From the NCBI GenBank assembly GCA_020632695.1, contig JACKFB010000002.1, positions 124,001 through 188,000 of the forward strand: a stretch of DNA of 64,000 bases, in the 5' to 3' direction. Source of the stretch: Deltaproteobacteria bacterium. Lineage in GTDB: Bacteria > Myxococcota_A > UBA9042 > PHBI01 > JACKFB01. The translations under genes and the position numbers were made by a program. The stretch's first letter is position 1, and each line of letters opens with the position of its first letter. Below the pieces are notes generated by a model. The model made no database searches. It worked only from the letters and a program-made list of their open reading frames with translations, and was not told the DNA's origin. Positions 54,040 through 64,000 of the stretch are shown here, in pieces.

Positions 54040-56916
54040 ATGCAGGGGATCCGTTCGGTCGTCCACCCTGGGATGGCCCGCGCCGCCGCCCTCGTGGGTG
54101 CGTTCTGTGTGGCCTTGGCCGCGGGGCCCGCGTGCGACGGCGAGCGTGTCGCCGCGGATGCGGAGGCGCCCGGCGACGCGGACGCGACGGCCGACGCCAC
54201 GCCGGACGTGCCCGACGCGACCGACTTTGCAGATGCTGGGGATTCGGGCGACGCCGGGGCGGACGCCGAGGTGTCGCGCCACCCGTCCCTGGGACCCGCC
54301 CCGGAGGGCGCCGGTCCGCTGTTCCGGGCGGGCTGCCCCTTGCCCGGGCGCGCCTACGCCGGCCCCATCGAGGACCCCGAGCAGCGCATGGAGGGCCCCG
54401 ACGCCGTCGGTGGCGTCGGCGACTGGCTGCTGATGAACGACCGGGCCGCCTTCATCATCACCGGGCTGGGCCCCCAGAAGACCTACTACTACTATCCGGG
54501 CATCCTGGCCGACGCCGTGGCCATCGAGGGCTGCGCCCAGACCGGGCAGGAGCGCTTCGGGGAGATCGCCCTGCTCATGGGCGCGGCCGACCTGGGGGAC
54601 TTCGCGCGCTCGGTGCTGCGGGCCTTCCACGGCACCGAGTTCGAGGTCGTCTCGGACGGTTCGGACGGCGGCGAGGCCCGGCTGCGCGTACGCGGCACCG
54701 ACGACCGGATGTGGCTGGTCGAGCTGGAGCTGATCAAGCGAGTGGCGCTGGCGGGCGAGAAGAAGCTGCTCTCGCAGCCGCTGGGCGTCGAGTGGACGCT
54801 GGACTACGTGCTGGAGCCGCAGAGCCGCTCACTCAGGATGGAGCTGACCGCGCGCAACCTCGAGGCGACCGAGGCGCCGCTGCTGGCCGGGGCGATGGTG
54901 ATCTTCGGCGACACGACGCGGCCGGTGGTCTACCGCGGCTCCAGCCTCGGCCTGGGGGGCTTCAACCTGACGCTGGGCTTCCCGTGGCTGGGCTCGACGG
55001 GTCCGGACGGGGCGTGGGCGCTGGGCATGGAAGGCGCGGAGCTGGCCACCGCCAACATCTCGGGCGTGGACGCCCTGCTCGACGTCGAGACCTTCGTGGC
55101 GCCGCCGGTGCTGGGTCCCGCGGGCGCCGCCGACGACAGCTTCGTCTATCGCTTCTACGCGTCGGTGGGTGACGACGACATGAACTCGGCGGCCTCGGCG
55201 ATGCTCGAGGCCAACGAGGGCGCCTGGGGGGGCGTCCCCTACGTCCCCACCATCATCAGCGGGCAGGTGTCCGAGGCGGCGGGCGGCGAGCCCGTGCCCG
55301 GCGCCAGCGTCGAGGTGCAGATGCAGTCCGACGGCGGCAGCTGGCAGCCGGTGGACGTGTTCCGCACCGACGCCGATGGGGCCTTCGGCGGCCCGCTGCC
55401 GGAGCTGGGCGTGGAGCTGCGCGCGATAGCGAAGATGGCGGGCCGGGCCGACTCGGCGCCGACCTCGTTCCGGCTGGGCGAGGTGGAGGCGCTGGACCTT
55501 CGCCTCGAGGCTCCGGGTGAGCTGGACTTCGACATCCGCGACGAAGCCGACCGGGGCCTGCCGGCGCGGATCACCCTCTGGAAGGGCGCTCAGGCTCGCT
55601 ACGTCATCTTCTCCGACGGCATGCCCGACGCGCGCGCGGTGGTGCCGGGCGACTACGAGGTCAGCGTGACGCGCGGCTTCGAGTACGGCGACTGGCAGGG
55701 CACGGTCACCGTGCCGACGGGCGGTTCGGCGTCGCTGGCGGTGGCGCTTCCGCACCTGGTCGACACCACCGGCTGGCTCAGCGCCGACAGCCACATGCAC
55801 GCCGGACCCAGCGCGGACAGCGACGTGCTCATCCCCGACCGCATCCGGTCGGCGGCGGCCGAGGGGCTCGACGTCGCGGTGGGCACCGACCACGAGTACG
55901 TCTCCGACTGGCGCCCGGCCATCGTGGAGGCCGGGCTGGGCGACTGGATCGCCGCGCTGGTCGGCCAGGAGGTCACGGCGACCCTGCCCGAGCACACGAT
56001 GATGTACGGTCTGGAGCCGCTGCCGCCGGAGGAGGACCCGCGCGGAGGCCCCGTGCGCTGGTACGGGCTGGACCTCGGCCAGATCTTCGACGCCGAGCGC
56101 GCGCGAGGGGCCGCCATCACGCAGCTCAACCATCCGCGGCAGGGCTGCAACTGGATGTGCGTCATCGGCTACGATCGCCTCACCGGCGAGGCGACCGAGA
56201 CCGACCCGACCCGCTTCGGGCTGCCCGCCGAGGCGCGGCTGTGGACCTGGAACTTCGACGTGGTCGAGTACCAGAACGGCAACCGTGACCCCTTCGTCGA
56301 TCCGGCCCACCCGGACGAGACGGGCTTCTTCGACGACTGGCAGAGCTTCCTCAACCTGGGCCACCGCATCACCGCGGTCGGCGTCACCGACGTCCACGGC
56401 CTGGATCTGGGCAGCCCGCGCTCGTACTTCCCGGCCGCCTCCGAGGACATCGGGGAGTTCCGGGAGAGCGAGCTCACCAGCGCGTATGCGGAGGGCCGGG
56501 TGCTGGTGTCCACCGGCGCCTTCGCCCGGGTGAGCGTGGGCGACGCGGGCATGGGCGACACGGTGGTGCCGGTCGGCGGCGCCGTCGCGCTGAAGGTGCA
56601 CATCGAGGCGCTCCCGGGCGTCGACGTGACCCACTTCAAGGTCTTCTCGAGCTGCGACGAGGTGCTGGAGGTCGAGACCACCGCGCCCGACGCCGTGGTC
56701 AAGTACGACGGCACCGTGACGGTCCCGGTGAGCGCCGACACGCACCTGACGGTGCTCGGCTTCGGCACGCGACCGCTGCCTCGCGGCCTCGAGCAGTTCG
56801 ACCCGCGCCGGGTCCCCCGCTTCACGACCAACGCGATCTACGTGGACGCTGACGACGACGGCACCTGGACCCCGCCCGGTGGGAAGACCTGCACCTACGA
56901 CGTCGGCCCGCCCTGA
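54040..56916 (+). CDS. CehA/McbA-type PHP-domain lipoprotein
   Basis: Large lipoprotein of 958 residues (GPAC, Cys32, then Asp) with an Asp/Ala linker (about 42-75). The first 500 residues hold beta-rich domains, including a carboxypeptidase-regulatory-like repeat (VSEAAGGEPVPGASVEVQM, about 408-470). The C-terminal third is a PHP metallohydrolase domain: DSHMH near 583-587, TDHEYVSD near 617, LNHPR near 696 and TDVHG near 785 supply metal ligands. CehA/McbA relatives hydrolyse aryl carbamates or phosphoesters; substrate here is unknown. The ATG at 54040 follows GGAG; a start at 54073 would also keep the signal. Confidence 0.82.
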   Translation: MQGIRSVVHPGMARAAALVGAFCVALAAGPACDGERVAADAEAPGDADATADATPDVPDATDFADAGDSGDAGADAEVSRHPSLGPAPEGAGPLFRAGCPLPGRAYAGPIEDPEQRMEGPDAVGGVGDWLLMNDRAAFIITGLGPQKTYYYYPGILADAVAIEGCAQTGQERFGEIALLMGAADLGDFARSVLRAFHGTEFEVVSDGSDGGEARLRVRGTDDRMWLVELELIKRVALAGEKKLLSQPLGVEWTLDYVLEPQSRSLRMELTARNLEATEAPLLAGAMVIFGDTTRPVVYRGSSLGLGGFNLTLGFPWLGSTGPDGAWALGMEGAELATANISGVDALLDVETFVAPPVLGPAGAADDSFVYRFYASVGDDDMNSAASAMLEANEGAWGGVPYVPTIISGQVSEAAGGEPVPGASVEVQMQSDGGSWQPVDVFRTDADGAFGGPLPELGVELRAIAKMAGRADSAPTSFRLGEVEALDLRLEAPGELDFDIRDEADRGLPARITLWKGAQARYVIFSDGMPDARAVVPGDYEVSVTRGFEYGDWQGTVTVPTGGSASLAVALPHLVDTTGWLSADSHMHAGPSADSDVLIPDRIRSAAAEGLDVAVGTDHEYVSDWRPAIVEAGLGDWIAALVGQEVTATLPEHTMMYGLEPLPPEEDPRGGPVRWYGLDLGQIFDAERARGAAITQLNHPRQGCNWMCVIGYDRLTGEATETDPTRFGLPAEARLWTWNFDVVEYQNGNRDPFVDPAHPDETGFFDDWQSFLNLGHRITAVGVTDVHGLDLGSPRSYFPAASEDIGEFRESELTSAYAEGRVLVSTGAFARVSVGDAGMGDTVVPVGGAVALKVHIEALPGVDVTHFKVFSSCDEVLEVETTAPDAVVKYDGTVTVPVSADTHLTVLGFGTRPLPRGLEQFDPRRVPRFTTNAIYVDADDDGTWTPPGGKTCTYDVGPP

Positions 56917-56920
56917 GGGA

Positions 56921-56940
56921 GAGCCGACGCCGTCGCCGGC

Positions 56941-56942
<2 letters not shown>
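56921..56942. terminator. Hairpin between convergent genes
   Basis: GAGCCG and CGGCTC are the outer arms of a 22-nt hairpin with two more base pairs inside after one mismatch. It sits between the PHP gene stop (56916) and thiC stop (56941), so it can serve both. There is no T-run; a role as terminator is only likely. Confidence 0.4.
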
Positions 56943-58809
<1,867 letters not shown>

Positions 58810-58882
58810 GTTGCTCGCCTCGGGCAGCGTCGACCGGCGCCAGGAGGCACGGCGTCTCGCGCCTCGGTGGGCGCGATGGTCG

Positions 58883-58969
58883 CGACGCTTCCCTTCGCCG
58901 GTACGACCCGGATCAGGTTCGAGGGGTATGATCTCAGCACCGGCGATCTGCCGGCGCACCCCCAGCTCG
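58883..58969 (-). ncRNA. TPP riboswitch (THI element)
   Basis: On the minus strand the element reads CGAGCTGGGGGTGC, a P3-like GC stem, CTGAGATCATACCCC, GAACCTGATCCGGGT and finally CGAAGGGAAGC. These are the conserved pieces of the thiamine-pyrophosphate aptamer in order. The ends CGAGCT and AGCGTCG can form P1 with one bulge. It lies upstream of thiC, which TPP would switch off, most likely at translation because no terminator stem with a U-run is seen. Confidence 0.93.
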
Positions 58970-59001
58970 TGGGGCGACTCTACAGCGACTGCGGCGCCGA
59001 G

Positions 59002-59370
59002 TCATCCCGCGGACCGGGACGCCTCGATCTCGCTCTGACAGCGCACGCAGGTCGCCGCCTCGGGGGCCGTGGCGAGCCGCCCGAAGCCGATCGGCTCGTC
59101 ACAACGCAGGCAGTCGCCGTACTCGCCCGCCTTCATCCGTCGCAGCGCCGCCTGCACCCGCTCCAGCCGCGCGGTCGCCCGGTGCCGGCTGGCGCGCGCC
59201 ATGGACTGCTGCTGCATGGCGTCCATGCGGCTGACGCGCCCGATCGGGTCTTCCAGATCCACCGGCTGCGCGGCGTCCCGGCTCTGCGCGAGGCTCGCCT
59301 CGAGCTCTGCGGCCAGCTCCCGCAGCGCCGCCTCCAGCGTCGCCCGCTGGCTCTGCGTCAGGGTCTCCAT
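59002..59370 (-). CDS. DksA/TraR-family zinc-finger protein
   Basis: A 122-residue protein. An N-terminal helical part with coiled-coil character (about 5-80) is followed by a four-Cys zinc finger: CLRCDEPIGFGRL ... TCVRC. DksA relatives bind in the RNA polymerase secondary channel with ppGpp. This one is shorter than E. coli DksA (151) and closer to TraR/YocK types, so its exact role is open. The ATG at 59370 with GGAGG nine bases upstream is chosen; an ATG at 59379 directly abuts the ribosome site. Its stop is 33 bases before the riboswitch of thiC. Confidence 0.82.
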   Translation of the reverse strand: METLTQSQRATLEAALRELAAELEASLAQSRDAAQPVDLEDPIGRVSRMDAMQQQSMARASRHRATARLERVQAALRRMKAGEYGDCLRCDEPIGFGRLATAPEAATCVRCQSEIEASRSAG

Positions 59371-59494
59371 CGCCCGCATCCTCCGTGTGGTCGCCCCCAT
59401 GGTCGCAGGCCCGCCTCCCTCCGCCAAGCGCACCAACAGCGCATTCGCGGCGCGATCGCTTGCACCGAGGCCCGCGTTCGGCATCATCGTCGCG

Positions 59495-62400
59495 ATGAAA
59501 GTCCCCGCCGCCCCGTCCGTCCGCCTCGCCCGCCTGACCACCCTGCTCGCCTGCTGCGCGGCGCTGCTCGTCGCCTGCGCTGGCGACCGCCCAGCCAGCC
59601 TCGCCGCGCCGCTCGGCGGCACCGGCCCGCGCGTGGTGTGGGACATCGAGGCGCGCCCCTTTCCGGAGATCCCCTTCCCCAACGACGCGGCCACGCGCCT
59701 CGACGACACCTCGCCGACCGGCCGTCGCATCAACATCGCGCGCGAGGCCGACACCGCCGCCGAGCGCCGCTTCCGCGAGCGGCTCGATGAGCTCGACGGC
59801 TTCGGTCTGCTCGCCCCGCTGAGCGTGCGCTTCGACGCGCCCCTCGACATCCGGGACCTGCACGACCGCCAGAACGACGGCGACGACGCCTCCAACGACG
59901 GCATCCTGCTCATCCGGCTCGGCGACGGCGAGGCCTGTGGCACCGGCGAGGCCGACCGCCTGGTGCCGCTCGACGTCGGCGGCGGCGCCTACCCGCTCTT
60001 CCTCGACCGCCCCTGCCAGTACCACTTCAACCTGTGGGAGGGCGACTTCATCTGCGAGCCGGTGGACTGCGCCTTCGGTGACGATCCGCGGGCCGGCGAG
60101 TCCAACCTCATCTTCGAGACCGTCGAGGAGGACGAAAACGGCAACGGGCGCCTCGATCCCTACGAGGACACCGACTTCGACGGCAAGCTCGACCACCCGA
60201 ACACCTGGGACGGCAAGCCCTCGCTGGGCGCCGACGAGCTGGTCACCTTCTACGAGCGCGAGACCAACACGCTCATCGCCTGGCCCCTGGTCCCGCTCGA
60301 GGAGGGCGCGCGGTACGCCGTCGTGCTCACCCGCCACCTGAAGGGGCAGGACGGCCAGCCCATCCGCTCGCCCTTCGAGGGGCTGGGGCCCGCCCGCCAG
60401 CTCGACGCCCTGGGGCAGCTCGACTCGCTGCTGCCGTGTCACGGGCTCTCGATGGCCGACGTCGCCTTCGCCTGGGTCTTCACCACCGGCACGCCGTCGC
60501 GCGAGCTGCTGGCCATCCGCGACGGTCTCTACGGTGCAGGCCCCCTCGGCGCCTCGCTGGGCGACAAGGTCCCGGTGAACTCGTTCCGGCCCAGGCTGGC
60601 CCGCGACGCCGACGAGGACGGCCAGCGCCCGCCGGCGCCCTACACGCTGCCCTCGGACACGCTGCTGCCGATCATGTCGCCGCTCTCGGGCCAGATCCTC
60701 GAGACGCCCGGCGCCGGCCAGCGCCTGACCCGCGACGCGGCGGCCGTCGACTACTGGGTGCGCGCCGACTTCGTCAGCCCCAACTTCCTGGTCGACAAGG
60801 ACGGGCGCGCCACGCCGAAATACCCCGACGATCAGGACGAGATCTTCGACGTGGACCTGCGCACCGGCCACGCCACCTGGGCCGAGTCGCGGGTGCCCTT
60901 CCTCTGCTCGATCCCCAAGGCCACCGCCGAGCACAAGCCGCCCTTCCCGGTCATCATCTATGGCCACGGCTACTCGGGCGCCACCTTCGAGATCCTCGGC
61001 TTCGCCGGCCCGCTGGCCAAGGCCGGGTTCGCGCTCTGCGGCCTGGAGGCTCCCGGTCACGGCCTCATCATCCCGGCCGACGAGAAGGAGATCGCCGCCC
61101 TGCTCGACCTGGCCCTGGACGCCTTCGGCCTGCGCGCCTTCTATGACGCCTACCAGGGCGGACGCGCCCGGGATCTGGACCTCGACGGCATGGTCGGTGA
61201 GCGCGACAACGGCACGGACTTCTGGACCGCCGACATCTTCCACACCCGGGACATGCTGCGGCAGGAGCAGATCGACCACCTCCAGTTCATCCGGACGCTG
61301 CGGGCCGTGGACGGGCGGCTGCGCATGGAGACCGACACCGACGGCGACGGTCAGCCCGACCTGCTGGCGGACTTCAACGGCGACGGCGTCCCCGACCTGG
61401 GCGGCTGGCAGGACACCGACGGCGACCACGTCCGGGGCCCGGACGAGCACGACAACGCCATCGACGTCATGGGGCAGAGCCTGGGCGGCATCACCAGCGC
61501 GATCCTGGCGGGCATCGAGCCGGCCGTGCACGCGGCGGCCCCCGTATCCTCGGCCGGCGGGCTGGTCCACGTGGGCTCGCGCTCGACCAACCTGGGCGTG
61601 CCCGAGGGCGTGCTGCTGCCGATCCTGGGGCCCTTCGTGACCGTGGCGCCCCACGGCGCCACCACCGGCGGCGAGGGCGAGACGGACGGCCGCGTCGACA
61701 TCGGGTTCCTCATCGCCAAGGTGAACCAGCCGTGGCGGCCGGTGTTCCACGTCAGCTCCAAGGTGGTCCCGGGCGACACGATCGTGGTCCAGAACCTGCG
61801 CACCGGGCGTGAGCGGCGCGGCACGGTGCCCGAGAGCCTGCGCATGCGGGTGGGCTTCGCCGCCGACGCGCTGAGGCTCGGCGAGCGCCGCGATCTGCTC
61901 GGGATCGACGAGAACACCGCGCTGCCCGTGGAGGTCGACGAGCGCCAGGCGAGGCAGCTCGGCGATCCGCTGCGCGTGCTGGTGCTGGACGGCTACGACG
62001 GGCCGGTGAAGGAGACCATCGACCGGGTGGCCGAGCCCTTCACCTTCGGCGGCGTGCGCTATTCCGAGGGCACGCCGCTGGTGGCCCTGGCCGAGGGCCT
62101 CGGCTACACGAGGCAGAGCCCCGATCTGCGGCGTGTGCTCGGCGTATCGCAGATCGCCATCGAGCCGGGTGACCCCGCCACCTACGCCCGCTATGTGCGG
62201 CGCCACCCGCTGAGCTACGACTACGAGACCGGCGACGTGAAGGCGGCGCGAGATCGGGGCGAGCACACGCGCATCACGCTGTACCACACGGTCGGCGACT
62301 CGGACGTCCCCATCTCCGCGGGCATCACCCTGGCCCGCGCGCTGGGCCTCATCGGTCCCTACGCGCCCGATCCGGCCGAGGGCGTCGCCGCCATGGACAC

Positions 62401-63004
62401 CCTCATCTCCCATCACGTGGTCGAGGGGGTCGAGCGCACCATGCGCTACACCCAGCGCAAGCCCTACTCGGGCTATTGCCCCCAGCAGGTACCGGACACC
62501 GAGTGGGTGTGCCCGCCGGTGCGCCTGGGCGAGGAGTCCCGCTACCGGGACTTCTTCACCTCCGACCCGGTCGGCGCCGGCGACATGGGCACCTGCAGCT
62601 CCTGCGGCGAAGGCGGCGCCTGCTTCTACGACGACCTCTGCGTCGCGGCCGACGCCGGCTGCGACGCCCTGGCCGAGGCCCCCATCGAGGCCGTCCACTT
62701 CGACGTCATGGACCTGGACGCGGGGCGCGACCGCCTGACGCTGCCCGAGTACAACCTGAGCCCGCCGCTCCGCCCCACCTGGCAGGACGCCGACGGCGTG
62801 GACGCCTTCCGGATTCCCTATCTGCGCCGCAACGGCTCCCACGGCGTGCCGCCATCGATCCCCGAGCGGGCCTTCGACATCAACGGCTTCGTGGTCAACC
62901 AGCTCCTCTGGTACTTCGCCCAGGACGGCAAGGAGCTCTCCGACGACCCGTGCCTGGCCGACGAGACCTGCGCCTTCGTGCCGTGGATGAACGCGGCACA
63001 CTGA
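59495..63004 (+). CDS. Giant lipoprotein alpha/beta hydrolase with calcium-type loops
   Basis: A 1169-residue predicted lipoprotein (LVAC, Cys28). The beta-rich N-terminal half contains an Asp-rich loop DENGNGRLDPYEDTDFDGKLD near 213-233 and TLIAWPLVPLEEGARYAVVLT near 259-279. The hydrolase core has GHG at 490-492 and nucleophile GQSLGG with S662. Immediately before the elbow (about 613-650) there are three Asp-rich loops (DTDGDGQPD, DFNGDGVPD, DTDGDHVRGPDE), like EF-hand or thrombospondin-3 repeats. A Cys-rich patch (TCSSCGEGGAC) follows near 1030. It is a longer paralogue of the protein at 13454-15442. Substrate unknown. The ATG at 59495 gives the signal at the right place. Confidence 0.82.
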   Translation: MKVPAAPSVRLARLTTLLACCAALLVACAGDRPASLAAPLGGTGPRVVWDIEARPFPEIPFPNDAATRLDDTSPTGRRINIAREADTAAERRFRERLDELDGFGLLAPLSVRFDAPLDIRDLHDRQNDGDDASNDGILLIRLGDGEACGTGEADRLVPLDVGGGAYPLFLDRPCQYHFNLWEGDFICEPVDCAFGDDPRAGESNLIFETVEEDENGNGRLDPYEDTDFDGKLDHPNTWDGKPSLGADELVTFYERETNTLIAWPLVPLEEGARYAVVLTRHLKGQDGQPIRSPFEGLGPARQLDALGQLDSLLPCHGLSMADVAFAWVFTTGTPSRELLAIRDGLYGAGPLGASLGDKVPVNSFRPRLARDADEDGQRPPAPYTLPSDTLLPIMSPLSGQILETPGAGQRLTRDAAAVDYWVRADFVSPNFLVDKDGRATPKYPDDQDEIFDVDLRTGHATWAESRVPFLCSIPKATAEHKPPFPVIIYGHGYSGATFEILGFAGPLAKAGFALCGLEAPGHGLIIPADEKEIAALLDLALDAFGLRAFYDAYQGGRARDLDLDGMVGERDNGTDFWTADIFHTRDMLRQEQIDHLQFIRTLRAVDGRLRMETDTDGDGQPDLLADFNGDGVPDLGGWQDTDGDHVRGPDEHDNAIDVMGQSLGGITSAILAGIEPAVHAAAPVSSAGGLVHVGSRSTNLGVPEGVLLPILGPFVTVAPHGATTGGEGETDGRVDIGFLIAKVNQPWRPVFHVSSKVVPGDTIVVQNLRTGRERRGTVPESLRMRVGFAADALRLGERRDLLGIDENTALPVEVDERQARQLGDPLRVLVLDGYDGPVKETIDRVAEPFTFGGVRYSEGTPLVALAEGLGYTRQSPDLRRVLGVSQIAIEPGDPATYARYVRRHPLSYDYETGDVKAARDRGEHTRITLYHTVGDSDVPISAGITLARALGLIGPYAPDPAEGVAAMDTLISHHVVEGVERTMRYTQRKPYSGYCPQQVPDTEWVCPPVRLGEESRYRDFFTSDPVGAGDMGTCSSCGEGGACFYDDLCVAADAGCDALAEAPIEAVHFDVMDLDAGRDRLTLPEYNLSPPLRPTWQDADGVDAFRIPYLRRNGSHGVPPSIPERAFDINGFVVNQLLWYFAQDGKELSDDPCLADETCAFVPWMNAAH

Positions 63005-63142
63005 GGGCCTGAGGCTTCGGACACAGGCGACCGCGGGCCCGAGAGGCCGGTCAGCGGCCCCCGAGCCCGGTGTACGGGGTCATGGCCGCGAGGACGACGC
63101 CGCGGGCGCCCCTCGACCGACCGTGACCCCGCGATCGGGCTG

Positions 63143-63427
63143 CTAGTTGAGCGCGTCCTTGAGGGTCGAGCTGGCGGAGAACCGCACTCCGGTCGACGCC
63201 GGGATGCGGATGCTCTTCCCGGTCTGTGGGTTGCGGCCGGTGCGGGCGGCGCGCTCGGACACGCTGAAGGTGCCGAAGCCCGGCAAGGTGGTCTTCTTGC
63301 CCTCGAGCAGCGCCGCACCGATGGCCTCGGTGGCCGCCGTCAGCGCGTCATTCGCTTGCGCCTTCGTGATGCCGGCCTTGCCAGCGATCTTCGAAACCAA
63401 CTCTGCCTTCGTCATGGAGTGGGCCAT
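63143..63427 (-). CDS. hup: HU-family DNA-binding protein
   Basis: Histone-like nucleoid protein of 94 residues, the normal HU size. It has MTKAELVSKIAGKAGITKAQANDAL, then LPGFGTFSVSERAARTGRNPQTGKSIRIPAS, where the RNPQTG tip of the beta-arm intercalates DNA. The ATG at 63427 (MAHSMTK) follows GGGGAGGA; a longer frame to 63496 lacks a ribosome site. It would compact and bend DNA as a dimer. It stands alone. Confidence 0.95.
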   Translation of the reverse strand: MAHSMTKAELVSKIAGKAGITKAQANDALTAATEAIGAALLEGKKTTLPGFGTFSVSERAARTGRNPQTGKSIRIPASTGVRFSASSTLKDALN

Positions 63428-63634
63428 GGAACGATCCTCCCCTGGAACGGGTGCCGGTGGACGGAAATTGTGGGGAACGATGGGATGGTACACCAAATCC
63501 GCCGTGTGTCCGAACCTGCGTGCGGCGGTGTACGACCGGCTGTGACCCGGCGAGCCGAGCCGGGGGCGCGGAGGGGCCCGCCGCGACCGCCCCAGGGCAG
63601 CGCGAGCGAGTGGGAGCGCGGCGATCCGCGGGGG

Positions 63635-64000
63635 TCAGCCCAGGCCGGCGGTCAGCGGCATCCTGGAGATCGTGCTGCGGATCGCTTCGGGGATGCCGAT
63701 CCGGGGCTCCCAGGCGAACGCGCCTCGGAAGCGCTCGTCGCTGACGATGACCGGGTACTTGAGGAAGTCGACCAGATAGGGCGGCACGGCGCTGCGCACG
63801 CCGTCGGCGAGCCGCCGGAGCGGCCAGATCAGCGGCGAAGGCACGGGCAGGAGCGAGCCGCCGGTGAGCTTGAGGGCCTCGACGATGGGCAGCGAGCCTC
63901 GGCCCGTCAGGTTGAAGACGCCCGAGGTGCCGCTGTCCAGCGCAGCCAGCAGGGCGCGCAGCATGTCGGTCTCGTAGAGGAACTGCCACATCGGGTTGAA
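63635..64000 (-). CDS. NAD-dependent epimerase/dehydratase (5' part outside window)
   Basis: C-terminal 121 residues of an SDR-type sugar epimerase-like protein; the start lies beyond the right edge. FNPMWQFLYETDMLRALLAAL and GVFNLTGRGSLPIVEALKLTGG match the C-terminal part of extended SDRs (epimerase family), where QFL-E-D-LRA is a recurrent pattern. The catalytic Tyr/Lys and cofactor motif are outside the window, so the exact class cannot be told. Confidence 0.75.
   Translation of the reverse strand, partial: FNPMWQFLYETDMLRALLAALDSGTSGVFNLTGRGSLPIVEALKLTGGSLLPVPSPLIWPLRRLADGVRSAVPPYLVDFLKYPVIVSDERFRGAFAWEPRIGIPEAIRSTISRMPLTAGLG

Noticed and set aside
59099..63001. A 1300-codon minus-strand frame opposite the giant hydrolase
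   Set aside because: It is a low-information antisense frame, while the plus strand carries the lipobox, GHG and GxSLGG motifs.

Overview
This is a GC-rich window in which codon third positions are almost always G or C. It most resembles a myxobacterial-type (Myxococcota, formerly Deltaproteobacteria) chromosome. That placement is inferred from content: thirteen predicted lipoproteins, several with Asp/Ala/Ser-rich linkers after the lipobox; MopE-type Cys/Asp repeat proteins; a MYXO-CTERM-like tail; and an AgmX/GltJ-like FHA module. No rRNA, tRNA, CRISPR array, prophage or insertion sequence was recognised, so most of the window reads as ordinary chromosome.

Layout. 1-9.8 kb: a Cys-rich repeat lipoprotein cut by the left edge, an NtrC-type sigma-54 activator, a three-gene set with a UbiA-family prenyltransferase, an LPG-synthase-type membrane protein, rsmB and two lipoproteins, one with a glycosidase-like barrel. 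9.9-17.6 kb: a Cys-rich surface protein, an M48 protease, an outer-membrane barrel candidate, a DUF4399 lipoprotein and two alpha/beta hydrolases. 17.7-21.5 kb: a dehydratase, FabG4-type reductase and thiolase cassette arranged like mycobacterial htdX-fabG4-fadA2. 22-28.4 kb: a lipid kinase, a 1367-residue MopE/beta-helix/Gly-rich lipoprotein and a frameshifted DUF3108 gene. 28.5-36.6 kb: glmU-glmS-pcrA on the minus strand, then ilvE and a D-threonine-aldolase/D-serine-dehydratase-type gene on the plus strand. 36.6-37.5 kb: a 0.9 kb non-coding stretch with a hexanucleotide array, a G-quadruplex motif, an AT-rich inverted repeat and a perfect 14-bp hairpin. It lies just upstream of an Fpg/Nei glycosylase gene that has an ATC start and a frameshift.

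40.2-48.5 kb is a complete phosphate-starvation island, all on the minus strand: phoB-phoR, an OprO/P-type porin and pstSCAB-phoU. Pho-box-like repeats with an exact 11-bp period precede both the porin and pstS. 48.6-64 kb: an FAD oxidoreductase, an RhlB-type helicase, a Na+(K+)/H+ antiporter with a GNAT gene, a large PHP-domain lipoprotein, thiC under a TPP riboswitch, a DksA/TraR protein, a 1169-residue hydrolase lipoprotein with calcium-type loops, an HU protein and the end of an epimerase gene.

At least two genes carry single-base indels beside C runs, and a third (the helicase C-terminus) is suspected. Residual sequencing or assembly errors are the simplest explanation, and the ATC start may be one as well. 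No complete, clearly undescribed system stands out. The most unusual items are the structured 36.6-37.5 kb region, the hydrolase pair with calcium-type loops next to the catalytic serine, and the large Cys-rich/beta-helix surface lipoproteins.
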